64,000 bases of DNA from Sesamum alatum (GCA_034509735.1 JACGWO010000003.1:43012873-43076872), one strand, 5' to 3'; shown: positions 1 to 13,156, counted from the stretch's first letter. The notes: generated by a model from the sequence alone, not told the origin. Made by a program: numbers and translations.

Positions 1-144
1 TGCATACGGGTTAATCCTCTTGAATACAATCAGAATGTTTGGAAGTCGAAGTTTCTTTTGTAGTTCTGTAATATTATGGAGAGGTGTTGGGATGCAAATT
101 GTTAGTCTAGTGAGAGAGGTGGCTGAATTTCAATCCTTTGGCAG

Positions 145-2210
145 GAATGCTTCCTCCTTTTGGCTTGGAATCAGAGGAAACAAAGGCAATGGCTAGGCAC
201 TTTACTGTAGGAATTGAGCCTAGGATTTCCTCCGAAAGGATCATACTTCTTGATACCCAGGTTGTGTACTCCTTTTGGTTCTTCGATAACTTTTTTATTG
301 TGAAGTAATACGGTTGCTTCTGAGTTTCAAATTTGCCTGTTATTTATGATGTGCAGCCTGTGTTTAGTCCTTCAGTTTTAGCAGAGATGATTAGGCCTGA
401 TGGGTCATCTACAGTCTCAGTAATAAGCGGTGAATCCTTATCCGCAGAGCTAGCTCATGAGATGATGAGTATCCAGGTAACTGCTTAGGCAAGTTAACCC
501 TGAGACTTCAGCTTAATGCTTGTATTATGTCACACAAAAACTGGCAAGTTTTATGATTTGTTTCATGTCATATGATTCTAAGCATTTACTAAAGCCATTA
601 TCAAATCCTTGATGGAGTAATGTTTTCTATGCAAGGAAAAATTCTAGCTTGGCGTTCTGCTTTCATCCATTTGCAACATACTCATTGTGGTTTCCGAGGG
701 AGTTCATGATGCTAGCATGTGGCGTTTGATGTTGACGGTAGTCATATCTTCCCCTTATATGTGCGGCCTTTTCATAAGTAAAACAATATTCTTTTGACAG
801 TGGTCTTTCATTAGGTTTGGTTTTTCTATTTTTTTTTCATTTTTTAATAATTTAGAGCTAGTTTATGCTTATGAGCTATTAAGACTGTAAGCACTTTGTT
901 CAACTCCAGTTTTAGAAATTTATGCATGTAACTTAGGTACCTCTTTGTCTATTTCATGCCCAGTTTGAGTGTTTCTTCCCTATCTGTTATTCAAATGCTT
1001 TTGTCTCCATTATTTGACTATTTATAACCCACCTTGAGGGGGCCTGCCTTCTTGAGCTTTTGGCTTGTAGTATTCTTTTTATGTTGAAAATACTGCGAAG
1101 CGACATATTTAATTCATTATGAACCAGCAGCTTTTACGGATATTTCATGCTACTCTTAATGCGTTTATTTTGGTTGTCCTTTTGGTTTTAAATGGATGCA
1201 TCAACTTATTTTCTCTCCGCTAGTATTATTCTCAGCCTCTTATTCTGTGACATGACTGTCCTCAAGCAGGTGGATTTGTTGAAACATGGCATTCCTGATC
1301 CATCTTCTGTAACATTTTCTCATCCACAGAGTTCCACTATGAACTCTGATAAAGATAACCTTAACAAACCCCTGGAGAGCGGAGATGAATACATTGCTGC
1401 TCCAATTTTTGTGCATACAAGGTGAATTTCGCAAATCCAATTTCCTTTGGAATTAATGTTGCAAATGAAGCAGAAATATTTAGTAGCTGGCAGCAAGCAC
1501 ATCTACTAGTTTGTTTATAATTGGAACTTTGGATACCCTGTTTCACTGGTTCTGTTCAAATTGCTACACATATTGACTCACTATCAAAGAATAGTATCGT
1601 GACAAATGTGTGTTCAATTGAATTAAATTGGTAGGATGGAAATCTTGTTTGCGGTATTTTGACATGCATGAAAGTGCTTACATAGGTGCTCTTTTATCTT
1701 GTAGGCTACGTGACCGAGACACTACACCACACAATTTTCTGCAGATGAAGAAGGCACTTGGACAGTGTTTCAGTTCTTCTTCATTTACAAGATCAGGAGG
1801 CCAAGATGCATCAAAAGATGCTCGCACTTCTGCTGAAGCTCATAATGATTTAGACACCAACCTGAAATTGTTTCTTGTTCCATCCAAGGGTAAAGATGGT
1901 TCCTCAAGGCCACAGTATGAAAGCTATGTCTCTGCGCTGTGGAAGTTAAAGGATCAGGTTAGCTTGATTTAAAGTAATTCTTACCCTAAGACACTTGTAT
2001 TTGCGTGCAATCAATGGCCAAGGTGGTTTACTTGTTGCCATTCAATCGCTTTTTCAGGTTTTATCAATGAGTGCCCCCTCTTTTTCAAGGACTGTTTCCG
2101 AGCGCGACTGGTTAAAGAATTCTGCCAAGATATGGGAACTCATTAAGAATTCTCCAATTATCGCCGACTATTGTACAACACTTCAAAGTTCTGGCTTATA
2201 TAGGAAGTAG
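145..2210 (+). CDS. SMG9: SMG9-like NMD factor, C-terminal part (5' end off window)
   Basis: Partial gene. Exons read as 145-260, 357-476, 648-737, 1270-1421, 1705-1957 and 2058-2210, phases compatible, ending in TAG; they encode the last 293 or so residues. Bases 1-144 look like intron. SMG9 is a G-fold partner of SMG8 in the SMG1 kinase complex, which phosphorylates UPF1 in nonsense-mediated mRNA decay. Seen in the sequence: a segment ending SERIILLDTQ, then PVFSPSVLAEM, a hydrophobic strand with NILIVVSEGVHD, and a C-terminus with LSMSAPSFSRTVSERDWL and KIWELIKNSP. These correspond to the human SMG9 pieces around its 'FLDTQP' strand and its C-terminal 'EKNW..AARIWDGVKKS' helix as I remember them. 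The G-domain P-loop would lie upstream of the window. A long serine-rich linker (about 1775-1850) separates the core from the tail. Confidence 0.8.
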
Positions 2211-2947
2211 TTGTCTTTGTTTCTGTATCACAACCATCTATACCCATGGAGTTCTTGTAGCTACTTCTCCTTGTGTTGCTTTTCAATGGGTTCAGATATT
2301 GTTATTTACTCGTATCCTTCACTCGTAAGAGCAAGTGTATCATTAACTGCCTGCGCTGGTTATAACAACTTTGTCTTGCCTATATTGCTGGTTGCAACAT
2401 TTTTGAACTGCAAATGCATCGATGAATATGATCCTCAAATCCTCTCTTGCCTTATCCTGTTTGAAGGAGTCCATTGATGAATCATCATTTTAATAGCACC
2501 AATGCCCATGACCCAAGGGCCAGAATGCCTATCCATGGATGAACCGTAATTGCACCAAGTATTGGCTTTCATGCCAAAATGCTTGAATTTAACATAAAAG
2601 AATTTTCAAATTGGCCTGAGGAAACAAGTTTGAAGGTCTTACTTCCAGATTTGCCAGATGAAACTGGGTTACTTGTTTAAAACATCTTCTAAAAGAGGCC
2701 AATCATATTGTACAGAGATTTTACTTGGAAATATAATGATCATCACTTCCTTCTCCTTGGGAAAGGGTAATACAAAGCAAGTGCTTGAACTTCAGAAAAT
2801 CATGTATTGATATCATACACCATATAAAAGGATGACAGTTTCCTAAAAAGCTATGGAACTTAGACAAGAAGACAACTTGGCAAACACAAAACAGCTACTT
2901 CCGAATCTGTTTAGTTCTCTACAGCAGCCGGGCCGGCAGCTTTATCT
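2211..2947. other. 3' untranslated / intergenic stretch between convergent genes
   Basis: The + strand SMG9-like gene and the - strand small basic protein gene converge here. No exon-like frame with plausible splice sites was found; the stretch most likely holds the two 3' untranslated regions back to back. Confidence 0.5.
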
Positions 2948-3950
2948 TTACTCCACCATGGCATCAGTCGACGCTTCACCCACAGGTTTTTGAGACTTTT
3001 TCTTGTTCGTACCTGTAATAGAATGACAAAGTTGAAGTTCAAGCAAGTTCAACAATCAAATTATGAGTGAACAAACAACATCTAAACGTATGAACAACAA
3101 AAGGGCTAAGTAGAAAGAATCATGCGAGATTGGCAGTCAAAAAGGCAAATATGTGCATGGAAGGAAATTGCTTACCTTTCTTCTTCAATTGCTTAACTCT
3201 AAGCTTTGAACTCTTCTTAATTGGAAATTTAACCGCAGTTTTACTGGCATCTTGCGAAGTCTCTGAATTCCACAGAACAAAAAGATTTCCCATCAGAACC
3301 CATTCACATTGAGTGTTACAGAAACTACTATGAGCCTTTCATCATAACCAGTAACAGGACATAGCAAGATTAAACTTTTAGCACTCTCCTCCTTCACAAA
3401 AATAGATGATTTCCAGCACTGCAGTCAATTTTTGTATAGCACACTAATTTTCACGAGGAATAACAAACCAAAAGTTACATTATAGTAAAATAAGAAAGCA
3501 AACAATGAAACAATAACCAAAAATGAATATAGCTGCATAGCTCAATCATTCTAGATTTTACAGGATTGTGAACAAAATAATATCACCTTAAACTAAAGTA
3601 GACAATAACCAGTAAACTGAGAAATCAACAACAACAACATACCACCAGCAATCGCCATCTCCACATCTTGCATTGTAATTAAACCCTTGTCAACTGCCTC
3701 CTTTTGCTCCTGTTTTAACATAAACAGCAAGTTAAGCAAGATAAAATTGTAAGAGGCGCAGACTCATAGCAGCATACAGATTACAGACCCGGCGCCATTT
3801 TTTGAGCAGCTTGCGCTTGCGCTTGCCGGAGATGGAGAGAGGTTGGGGCTTCTGGTGCAGCTTCCCTGTGGTGGGGTCACCGTGAACTTGCCTCTTCCGA
3901 TCGGCAATGGCAGCTCGCCGCCGCTTTTGAACCACATTGAATTTGGCCAT
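2948..3950 (-). CDS. Small basic nucleolar-type protein, C11orf98 family
   Basis: Four exons on the minus strand: 3789-3950, 3643-3709, 3176-3262, 2948-3012; total 381 nt, 126 aa, stop TAA. The start MAKFNVVQKRRRAA is chosen over an upstream in-frame ATG because it opens directly into the conserved basic block. The N-terminal 50 residues are very rich in Arg and Lys (KRRRAAIADRKRQ, then LSISGKRKRKLLKKWRR), followed by an acidic helix with GLITMQDVEMAIAG and a Lys-rich tail. The 'SGKxxRKLL' core and the E-M-V-rich end resemble human C11orf98, a small protein of poorly known function that behaves like a ribosome-biogenesis factor. A telo-box motif lies just upstream, in keeping with the ribosome/translation gene class. 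Function is inference; the family assignment rests on remembered similarity. Confidence 0.75.
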
Positions 3951-3982
3951 CTCCCACCGCCACCAATTCCACACCCCTTCTT

Positions 3983-3991
3983 AAACCCTAA
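3983..3991 (-). promoter_or_regulatory. Telo-box upstream of the C11orf98-like gene
   Basis: AAACCCTAA, 33 bp upstream of the start codon of the minus-strand gene. Telo-boxes are typical of plant ribosome-biogenesis and translation gene promoters, often near the transcription start. Confidence 0.5.
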
Positions 3992-4089
3992 TTGAGTTCT
4001 TAAAAGTTAGGAGAAGCCGTGACGAGTGATGAGTGATGAGATGGGGGCCGAGGCGGACCGCCCGGTTTAAAAACAGAGTCCACCTCATA

Positions 4090-5195
4090 CCAATTGCCAT
4101 TTATTATATTTATCAATTTTCTCTCTTATGAAACTTACATAAAAATAAAACAATACGAGAATTAGAATCGACAGAAAATAATAAAGTATTCTTATGTCAT
4201 TTCTCCTTATTACCATACAAACTCAAGTGGTCTATTATAAGCTCCTAGATTATAACTAAAAATTTATCTTTGATGAGAGGAGGCGAATCACAAGAGTTTA
4301 CAATTTATGAGAAAATGTAAAGTGCATGAGAGATGAAAATGAATATCCACAAACTTTAAATTTCATAACACTCCCATTTGGATGTTCATCTATCAAGAAT
4401 ATGCCTCGTTAGAATCTTATTAGGAAAAACTCGACGGGACAAAAACCTAGTGTAGGGAAAAGAGTTCTCTCATACGGGATTATATATTGCCTCATTAAAA
4501 ACCTTACAAGAAAAATCCAATAGGAAAAATCGTAGTGAAGGAAAAAAGAGTGCAGTGCATATTTACTCCTCTTAATAAAATATCAGTCGAGATATTTGAG
4601 GCGACGAACACCAATATTATGGACTAATTACTTAATATTGCAGTAGGAAGTGCCTTGGTGAACAAATTTGTTGGATTGTCACTTGAACGGATTTGTTGAA
4701 CATCAATATCACCATTCTTTTGAAGATCATGAGTGAAGAAGAATTTTTATGAAATATGTTTCGTTATATCCCCTTTTATGTACCCTTCTTTCAGTTGAGC
4801 AATACATGCCGCATTATCTTCGTATAAGACCGTCGGGATAATCTTTTCAAATGATAATTCACAAGTCCCTCGGACGTGGTGAATCATGGATCTCAACCAA
4901 ACACATTCTCAACTTGTCTCATGTATTGCTATAATTTCTGCATAATTCGATGATGTGGTTGATATTGTTTGTTTCATAGATCGTCATGTAACTGTTGTAC
5001 CACCACAAAGAGATAAACGGCCAGTTCACGATAGGACATGATGAGGATCATATAAATAATCAGCATCTGCATAACCAATCAGATCGAAATTGAATATTTT
5101 TTAATAGAACCCCATATCCATCGTATTTTTAAGATAGCCAAGAATATACTTAATTCAATTACAATAGTTTCGCGTAGATAAAGAACTATATATTG
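4090..5195 (-). mobile_element. Decayed Ty1/copia retrotransposon remnant (RNase H end plus 3' LTR)
   Basis: Translating the minus strand from about 5190 to 4640 gives a degenerate copia RNase H region: LIGYADADYL, then GRLSLCGGTTVT, SMKQTISTTSSNYAE, YEDNAACIAQLKEGYIKGD, and DIDVQQIRSSDNPTNLFTK. These are hallmark blocks of the copia polyprotein C-terminus. Several in-frame stops and at least one frameshift show it is dead. Downstream on the minus strand a purine-rich tract (complement of 4371-4380) is followed by TGTTATG at 4370, the expected polypurine tract and start of a 3' LTR running to roughly 4090. Reverse transcriptase, integrase and gag are missing. The far LTR boundary is not certain. 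Confidence 0.8.
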
Positions 5196-5589
5196 CTAAT
5201 AAATTAACGATAAATGTTATTTTACCGTCTTATATGGTTATATGATACTTCAGGATCTATCTCATATTCAAAAATTGAGAAATAATATAAGAACTTAATT
5301 AGTCAAATTCAATTTGTGGAATTGATTCTTCTCACACCTCTTTTAATTATAAAGTCGAATTTATTGCTACTAATAATATGATTAGTTCTTATTTGACTTC
5401 CGTCCCATCAAAAATTCCAAATTTCCCTTTTCCATATTTCCATATTAGTCATTATGTCACATCGATCATGTATCATAAAATAAATAATCTTTTATATTTC
5501 AAAATATATTATTAATTTAAAAATATAATCAAATTAATATATAAAAAAATTAATATAATCACGTCATGATGGTGTGTGATTCGTGAGAT

Positions 5590-5913
5590 AGTTGATCTAA
5601 CACTATAACTCGAAAAATAAAATAATTTCAAAACTTCTTCAAATAGCAAATATCTCAAAATGGAAAAAAGTGTCATTTATCATGGATTTTCACCCTCTAT
5701 TTATAATAAATGAAGTGGGGTAAAAATACTATGTTGCCCCCCAACCGCCTCTAATATAACGACTGTAATTTAATCTGCAAGAATACCCTGATAATTTGAC
5801 ATCACCACACTAACCACTATCTATAACTTCCACTAATGACATTTCCATAAATTCGTTTATAGTTGAGAGTATTTTGGTAATTCGTCTAATCTAATTATTG
5901 CCTAACACTATCA
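5590..5913 (-). repeat. LTR-like dispersed repeat, copy 1
   Basis: Read on the minus strand this segment shares a collinear series of motifs with 27252-27600: GATAGTG(T/C)TAG, GGTGATG(T/C)CAAATTA, TTTACCCCA and a TATAAATAG box (complement of 5697-5705 here). The shared TATA box and its placement suggest an LTR or LTR-derived promoter of one family, heavily diverged. Ends are approximate. No coding sequence. Confidence 0.45.
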
Positions 5914-6213
5914 CGTCACAAACTGTCATTGACTGAAAAATATGTTTCATTTTTCACATTGGCATAAAGGTAGCATGAGGAACAGAGTACATTCATGAAT
6001 GACTTGATTCCAAAACTGAGGGAAGAAGTAAAGTAGACATGAAAATCAGAGGTGAATTATATCCATCCCATGGAATGGAAAGTGTAAGAAGTAACATTTA
6101 CAACGTTAGGTGAAGGGCAGAGGCCCCATGTCAAAGTAGTTTATCCTGTGGAACTAAAGAGAATATTTTCCATACAACCAATGAAGAAGAGAGGTTTGAG
6201 TATGAACATGAAG

Positions 6214-9200
6214 CTAAATAAGTTTAGCCTCAATTTCCTCTAGGGTAAGCCCTTTTGTCTCTGGAATTATAAAGAAGATGAAAATGAGCGACAACACAGC
6301 TATGCCTCCAAATATGAAGAACAGAATTCCAGCCCCCAGCAACTCCTGCACCAATCCAAATGAAAATTTCATTACCCTTTCCCAATCTAAAGACTCAGAA
6401 TATATGGAGTTCCAGCTACCTATATCAACCACACATAAATTAGTGATATTTCAATCCATGGCATTGCAAATGAGTGTATTATTAATAGTAACTTTTGTGT
6501 TTTTGTAATTGTTTAGCTGCTATTAACTCTAAAAGCGTCATTGCTTTATTGCACTCGTACATGAAATTTTTTCTCTCATGCAATGGTGACAAATGCACTC
6601 AATTCATAGCATCACCAATTGCAATACCTCAGTCATTGCAGTGTAACAGAATGCCATGTTAATGAATTTTTTTCACAATATCATGCTTAATTTAAATTGC
6701 ATGAAAGCTTAAGCCTCTTACCCTCAGAGGAGAAAATGCAAAGGTCACTAGTGCATTTGCAGCAAAGTTCACCAGCACTGCGATACTCAGTCCACGTCCC
6801 CTTAGACGCAAGGGGAAAACCTCCGAAATCATCAACCAACCAATGGGACCGAATGATAACTGTTCAAACATACCCTCCACACATTAACACCTCATACCAC
6901 ATGCAATAAGACAACAAATATTACATCTGATTAAAGAAATGCTGGATCTTGGAGATGATCTGAACACGGATTCTCATGAAAAATATACACATGCACAAAT
7001 AAAGCCATCTTTATCATGGTTTTGGATGTCGTAACATTATGCTTTATGCACGAGTAACAGTTGTTAATTATCCTGTTTAATAAAAAGACATACATGCAGA
7101 CTAGAGAGAATGACTCAAGGCAATTAAAATATTGTTACCTACCTGGTAACATCCAACATATACAAGCAAAGCAACAACTGCCACAGCGGGTATGTCACCC
7201 AGGTAAGTGTAATAAGAACCCAGAAGAAATAGAGATATTACCTGCCACATGATCCAAGTATATTAGAACAATAAGTTTACAGTTAAAATAATCGTCCCTA
7301 CGACCACCCGTCCTGAAAAATGACAGAAACTCAAGTAGCTCTGAAATGTAAATGAAGCACTCTAGAAATAGAGAATTATTACTTACAATGCCAGATACCC
7401 CTCCAAGTAGCAAAGGTCTTCTTCCCAATCTATCAACTACCAGAACAGCCACCCCGGTCATAATCAGCTGCGGAATGAGACAGTAGATGTTGAGAACTTT
7501 GAGAGTTCTCAAACAAGTTGCAATGAAGGATGAAAGAAGCGACTATGTGGATGGATGAGGTGCGAATACATATCAAACATAAAACCAGATCCTTCAATTA
7601 TTAGCAAGAACTGGGACTTGTGATGGGGACTTAGAATGCAATTGCAGTGCTAGGATTGATAGAATGAAGTGAAGATTTGTGTTGAGGCAAAAAGGAAGAA
7701 ATGCCAAATAATCTGGAGAAATAGCATGTTTATTAACTAGACAAATGGAAACTTATATGAGTATGAGTCCAGAATCTGACCTTCCACAAACCAAGTAGAA
7801 TTGAGACCTTTGTTGCATCTGATGCCGCAGAAAATCCGGCACTCTGTCATAGTTACAGTATTAGAATAGGAGAAAGAGAGAATGGGAGGAAACCATAGCA
7901 ATTTGCTTAAATTCAATGACATAAGTTTAACCTTCATAACGATGCAGAAGATATACCTGAAGAATAGTTGCCGCATAGTATAACACACTCGGTTGCCCTG
8001 TTATCTGCGATGAAGAAAGTAAAGAGGCATGAGCTGAAATTTCATGTCTGTGCTCTTGAAACCAAGGCCTGCAAAAGAAAGATACCTGTTGAAATAAGAC
8101 AAGGCCCCCACCAATTATTAGTGCTTTCAAGCATTTTCCCTGGAACATCTCTGCTATCGTCGCTTCTTCCTCTTCACGCAGGTGAGAAAGCTCTGACAAA
8201 ATCTCGTCCACCTTCTGAGGAGCCGAATCACCAATCGCTTCGCCTCTCAGCCGACACAAGCAAGTTATGGCAGTCTCTCGCAAAGCCTGCAGATCACCTT
8301 TTCCCTGTATAGCTCTTAGAAGAATCCATCTTGGGGAAGCAGGAAGCCACCATATTCCAATTCCCATTATGAGTGCCAAAGGAGAACTAACTCCATACAT
8401 ATACCGCCAACCAGCAACTGTGTCCACCAAAATGCTACCAGATATATAGCCGACCTACAACAAAACTCCTGGTGCTTAATATGTTACAAAGTCTGAGGTC
8501 TTCGGTTGTAAACACAATACATGTCAGTGGCAAACAAAGTCTAGTTATGGCCTATTAAACATATCTGAAATAGAAATGGGTCGCACGAGTATAGAATTTT
8601 TTTATTAGGCAAGAAATACTTACCAGCATCCCAAGAACTATAAAAAATTCTTTAAGAGAAATTAGCTGCCCTCGTATTTGACTTGGAGCCGTCTCCGCAA
8701 TGTACATTGGAGCAGCATGCATTGCCTATGAAAATGGACGGAAGCAAAATAGGGAAATAAGTAATTTAGAAGTCTAACAATAACTTTGTACTCCATCATC
8801 TCACTGTACTAGTATCAAGGACTATTTCTTTTTTGAACTGTATCTTGTAACTTAGATATTGTTATTTTGAACTCAGTTACAACAATTCAGTTTGAGTTGG
8901 AGATTTATTCTCAGGAAGTTTACTTAGAAGACTTTATCTGTTCTTTCTTGTTTTAATAATTAAGAGAGTTTAATCAGCTTTTATAGTAATGAGCATGGAA
9001 GACCAACTACCAGAAAAAACCTAGGTGAAAATAGCAAGTGCCCCATACATAGCAATAAACATATGAAGATTAAAAGCTAACATCTAAAAAGTAAATAGAT
9101 TGTTTGTAGCTGACAATTGAAAATTTCATATCTTACCAATCCGATTCCTATACCGTAAATGAAACGCCCGATCACCATGATAACAAAGCTTGGTGCAAAA

Positions 9201-10317
9201 GCTGTTACTAGAGCTCCAATAAGGTACATCAAAGATGACAGAATCAATTCCCGTCTTCTCCCTGCAGTGACAAGCAGCAACTATATATCGATAATGAAAA
9301 TGGTAGCAAATTGAATAGTTAAACCAGGTGTAGCACCAGCAGTTGAACTAACCCAGAAAGTCAGCTACATTAAATGCCAAAATTGAGCCTATCAATGCAC
9401 CATACAATGAGCCACTGGTCTGCCAAATTCAGGAGATAGAAGAGAAAAATATATGATTGTTCCTTGGCAGAAGTAGTCGAAAAGAGAAGCTATGATCCCA
9501 AAATTTAAAACAAAATTGTAACCAACCAAGAAGGAAACTTGCTTACAATAAGACCAACTTCAACTGATGACAAATCATACCATGAAATCCCACTCAACGT
9601 GGCTGACTGCAGAAGAGAAATTAGAGCCCCGTCAGACATCCGCATTCCAATAAGTTTCTTTAAACCACAACAATCAACGCAGCAAAATTGATTATCACCA
9701 CAATACTCTTGACTTGTTTTGAAATAGAGCTGAGCTTAGCACTCCACAACTTGGTAAGTATAGCTAAAAGTAGGAAGCAGAAGAGTTATGGTTGTAAAGT
9801 GTACCTTTATGGAAATAGTAGCAGAAGATGTGGCTCCGATATCATAACCATAAAGTAATCCTCCAAAAGCGGGGAACAAAAACCTAATATTATTGAGAAG
9901 ACAGTGAGTAGAAAATACTACAAGTATTTTAACAACACAACACAACACAACACAAGAGTTTGATTGGGGGGAAAAACTCACGGAAGAATAGCGGAAACCA
10001 CGGAAAAATCCTCATACTCGCGGCTTTGATTTTTCAATAGAGGCTCTTCAATATCATCGCTCCGAGGCTGAGCAGAAGATTTTCCATTCTGAAAGTCCAG
10101 AATCCAAAAAATGGCAGAAACATAAGAGCATCATCAGAAAACACAATTTCTTCAGCTGGCTTCTAAGATGAAGAAGCCTAAAATCAGCAGCAAATACATG
10201 AACTGAAAAGCTGCCACTACATTTCCAGAAAGTCAAACTGGTAAATACTTGAAGGAATAAAGAAGAGACCTTTCCACGGTAGGAGAGAGCAGGCTGCTGG
10301 ACATCGGAAGCAGCCAT
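6214..10317 (-). CDS. Vacuolar glucose / D-xylose-proton symporter-like MFS transporter
   Basis: Fourteen minus-strand exons: 10270-10317, 9982-10088, 9805-9883, 9547-9606, 9353-9419, 9137-9261, 8624-8725, 8086-8454, 7957-8004, 7781-7843, 7387-7467, 7143-7241, 6722-6859, 6214-6345. Total 1518 nt, 505 aa, all phases consistent. This is a 12-helix sugar porter of the major facilitator superfamily; the nearest relatives are the Arabidopsis VGT1/VGT2 proteins (also annotated as D-xylose-proton symporter-like), which move glucose or fructose into the vacuole with proton exchange. Visible signatures: GGLLYGYDIGATS in helix 1, GRRREL after helix 2, PASPR at residues 234-238, QQITGQPS around 318-325, DRLGRRPLLLGG, GPIGWLMISEVFPLRLRG and PETKG at 490-494. 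The N-terminus is short and hydrophilic with no transit-peptide look, which fits the vacuolar rather than the plastid branch. VGT1 and VGT2 cannot be told apart here. Confidence 0.95.
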
Positions 10318-10667
10318 GATGGATTGCTTTGCTTGCTTGCTTAGGAAGGACAGATCACGGGAGATGGGAGATAGATATTTACCCACTGGGGAGTGAGTGG
10401 GGACTGTTCTATGAAAACTGAAAGCGGGTTTGTTCAATAATTAATTCTCTGGTCGGAAATTTAACTCAAAAATAGCGGACAGGAGCGTGGCAACGTTTGG
10501 ACTCCAGGCAGCTGCCGAACCAAACACGCCCCCCACGACCACCATTTCTTCATCCACCTAACTCCTTACCTGTTTCATTTTTAGACATTATTATAATTCT
10601 TATTTCTTTCTAATATAAAATATAAATACTTAAATAGGAGAAATCGAGAATAAAAATTTGATGTATC
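10318..10667. other. Upstream region of the sugar transporter
   Basis: Divergent-side flank of the minus-strand transporter gene, holding its 5' untranslated region and presumably its promoter. No clear TATA box or coding exon was recognised. Confidence 0.4.
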
Positions 10668-11346
10668 TACAGTAAAACCTCTATAATTAATAACATTGAC
10701 ATCATGAAATTTTATTAATTTAGAGAGATATTAATATATCGATAATTTAATATTTTATTAATTAAATAAGAGACGTTTTAAATTCAGCAAATTTAATACA
10801 TATGTATTGAAAATAAATGAATTCATATATGTTTCGTTGATTATATTTATGCATCAACCAATTCTTTGTAATTAATTAAATATATTCATGTATAATATCA
10901 ATTCATTTTATACAATTAATTATTATATTCATAAACGCATGTATCAATTCATTGGAATTACTTAAATATATATATTTACATTAATTCGTTGCACTTAAAT
11001 AACTATTATAGCCAATTAAATATATTCATGCATGATGAATGAAACATATACTATATAAATCTCAATATGGAAATAAAATAATTCATAACACCCAACCATG
11101 TATTTTCATTAAAAGGCGTCGCAAAATCATTCATATTTTAGCAAATTATCATAATATTTATAATTGCAATATTTATGAATTATTAATTTAAAATTTTAAT
11201 GGGACCTGATATTTATAAAGGGATTTTTGAAAAATTATTATATTATTATTATTTTATCGAATTTGATAATTTTTTACAAAGGCCCAAATCGAGACTGAAA
11301 ATTTTATTATTTTAGATAGTTATTAATTTACAGAGCTTTTAATGTA
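10668..11346. mobile_element. Non-autonomous DNA transposon (MITE-like) with imperfect inverted ends
   Basis: Left end TACAGTAAAACCTCTATAA and the reverse complement of the right end, TACATTAAAAGCTCTGTAA, match over about 30 bp including a shared TTAATAAC. The interior is AT-rich and has no coding frame. The 'CCTCTATAAATTAATA' terminus is a common sight in plant intergenic DNA. No convincing target-site duplication was found. Confidence 0.6.
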
Positions 11347-11512
11347 TCTTCTTTGCCATAGACAGATAAGCGGGGCTTGCATTTGCCAATGACTGTTCCA
11401 TTATTTGGTTTGCATCATCCAATTTCAAGTTCTAATCAATAATCCATCTATTGAAATGTGGCCAATAAGAACAGTTGAGAATCCTATTTTCACATCATTT
11501 TCAGGACTTCAT

Positions 11513-11886
11513 TGATAGGGCCCAAATAGCAGGTGGCCCATCAGAACAGAGGGCCGAGCTCAATCCAGCAACCAAGAGTGAGGATCCAGCTAGGCCGACC
11601 CTGAAAAGGTCCACTAGACAGTCCACCAAACCCATTAAGATGTTGGACTATTACTAAATAAATCTAGTAGATAGGACAAAAAGAGTTGTTAGAGAAAAAA
11701 GGGCTAAAATGGTTGTGAATGCAAGGCCATAAGTTGTAGTGGCCCGGAATGTAATACATGTATTTAAGCTTTGTCAGAAATGAAAAACGACATAAAACAT
11801 TTTTGCCAAAATTTTTCTTATCTCTCTCAAATTCTCCAAGAGTGTTTCCCTACTCGAAGTGGGAAGAGTCGGATTGAATCCTAATA
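11513..11886 (+). repeat. 5' LTR of the gypsy element
   Basis: Starts TGATAGGGCCC and ends CCTAATA, aligned end to end with 18706-19126. A TATTTAAGC promoter-like motif at 11760 is shared by both copies. TTGGTGCTTTCATCC follows directly and is the likely primer-binding region. Confidence 0.9.
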
Positions 11887-11905
11887 TTGGTGCTTTCATC
11901 CGATC

Positions 11906-13066
11906 ATGCCTCCCAAATCCATGCAACCCATCAAGGAGGCCATTCGTGCTCTTTTCGAGTGTTTGTCGGAGATCCACGCATCGATAGAACAACGTTTGAC
12001 GGACATGAATGCGTCAATGGAACAGCGACATGAAACCTTGGCCGTCTGTGGTGGGCGACCTTTGCCATCGGTTTTGCCTCATTTCCACCCAGTTTCACCC
12101 TATCTCCTACCTTTCATGCTAACCCTTCCAACCCGCCATCTCCTCCTCCACCACCCCCATTCTACAACAACCAGCAAGCCCAGTTAGCCATACTCAAACC
12201 TCCTAAACTTCATATGCAAACCTTTGATGGCTCCGCTCCACTCGATTGGATTTTTCAGGCGGAACAGTACTTTGCATTCTACCAAATTCCCCTAGACCAT
12301 CATTGGGATATGCTTTCCTTCTATATGCAAGGTGGTGCTTTAAGTTGGTACAAATGGATGTTCACTAATCAACAGCTCACCTCTTGAGATGCATTCACCC
12401 ATGCTCTCGAGTTACGGTTTGGCCCGTCCATTTACGATAATCATCAGGCCACTCTCTTTAAACTCCGTCAACGCGGCTTTGTGGTTGATTATCAAGCAGA
12501 GTTTGAGAGTATATGTAATTGGGTTATGGGCCTTTTGTCGGAAGAGATCCATAACTGTCTTATGTCTGGCTTTCGGGCGGATATCCAGCGGGAATTAGCG
12601 GTGTTGCACCCATCCTTTATCATCCAAGCCATTGGCCTTGCTAAACTCTTGGAGGCCAAAGCTCTTGATGCTCGTCCCCTTCGCAGTGTGCCCCCAGCAG
12701 TTCCATCGCGCGCCCCCGCCTTGTTGTCGGCCCCACCTAGCAAACCACAACCTCCCCCACGGTGTTTGACACCTTCGAAAATGCGTGAGAAGCGTGCTCA
12801 AGGTTTATGCTTCAACTGCGATGAAAAGTTCTCCCCGAGCCACGTTTACAAAACCAAGCAATTTTTATTGTTACTTAACAACGAGCCCGAGCCTCCGGAG
12901 CCACCTGATCCTATCAATGACGACCCCAGGGACCCTGTTCTGTTGTCGAACCCACTGCCGCATTTCCTTCCAGCGGATCAGCCCCATGACAGTGTGCATT
13001 TTCAACTTTCAGCCGTTGCGTTTTTGGGATCTTTGTCTTCCTGAACTCTTTGTCTTCAGGGACTAA
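11906..13066 (+). pseudogene. gag region of the gypsy element (broken)
   Basis: Opens with ATG at 11906 (MPPKSMQPIKEAIRALF) soon after the LTR. Later blocks read LKPPKLHMQTFDGSAPLDWI and FQAEQYFAFYQIP, the capsid domain of plant Ty3/gypsy gag, then a proline-rich linker and a nucleocapsid segment GLCFNCDEKFSPSHVYKTKQ. In active relatives that last segment is a CCHC zinc knuckle; here the pattern is degraded because the later Cys is lost. A TGA stop at about 12386 and a frameshift near 12200 break the frame. Confidence 0.85.
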
Positions 13067-13156
13067 TTCATGAACATTCTGTGTCGGTGTTGATTAACTC
13101 CAGGAGTTCTCACAACATTATCCAACCCCAAGTGGTGTCCTTTATTGGACGCTTTG

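Noticed and set aside
7968..8312. Open frame of 114 codons on the plus strand.
   Set aside because: It is antisense to the large exon of the sugar transporter, and its peptide shows no family signature.
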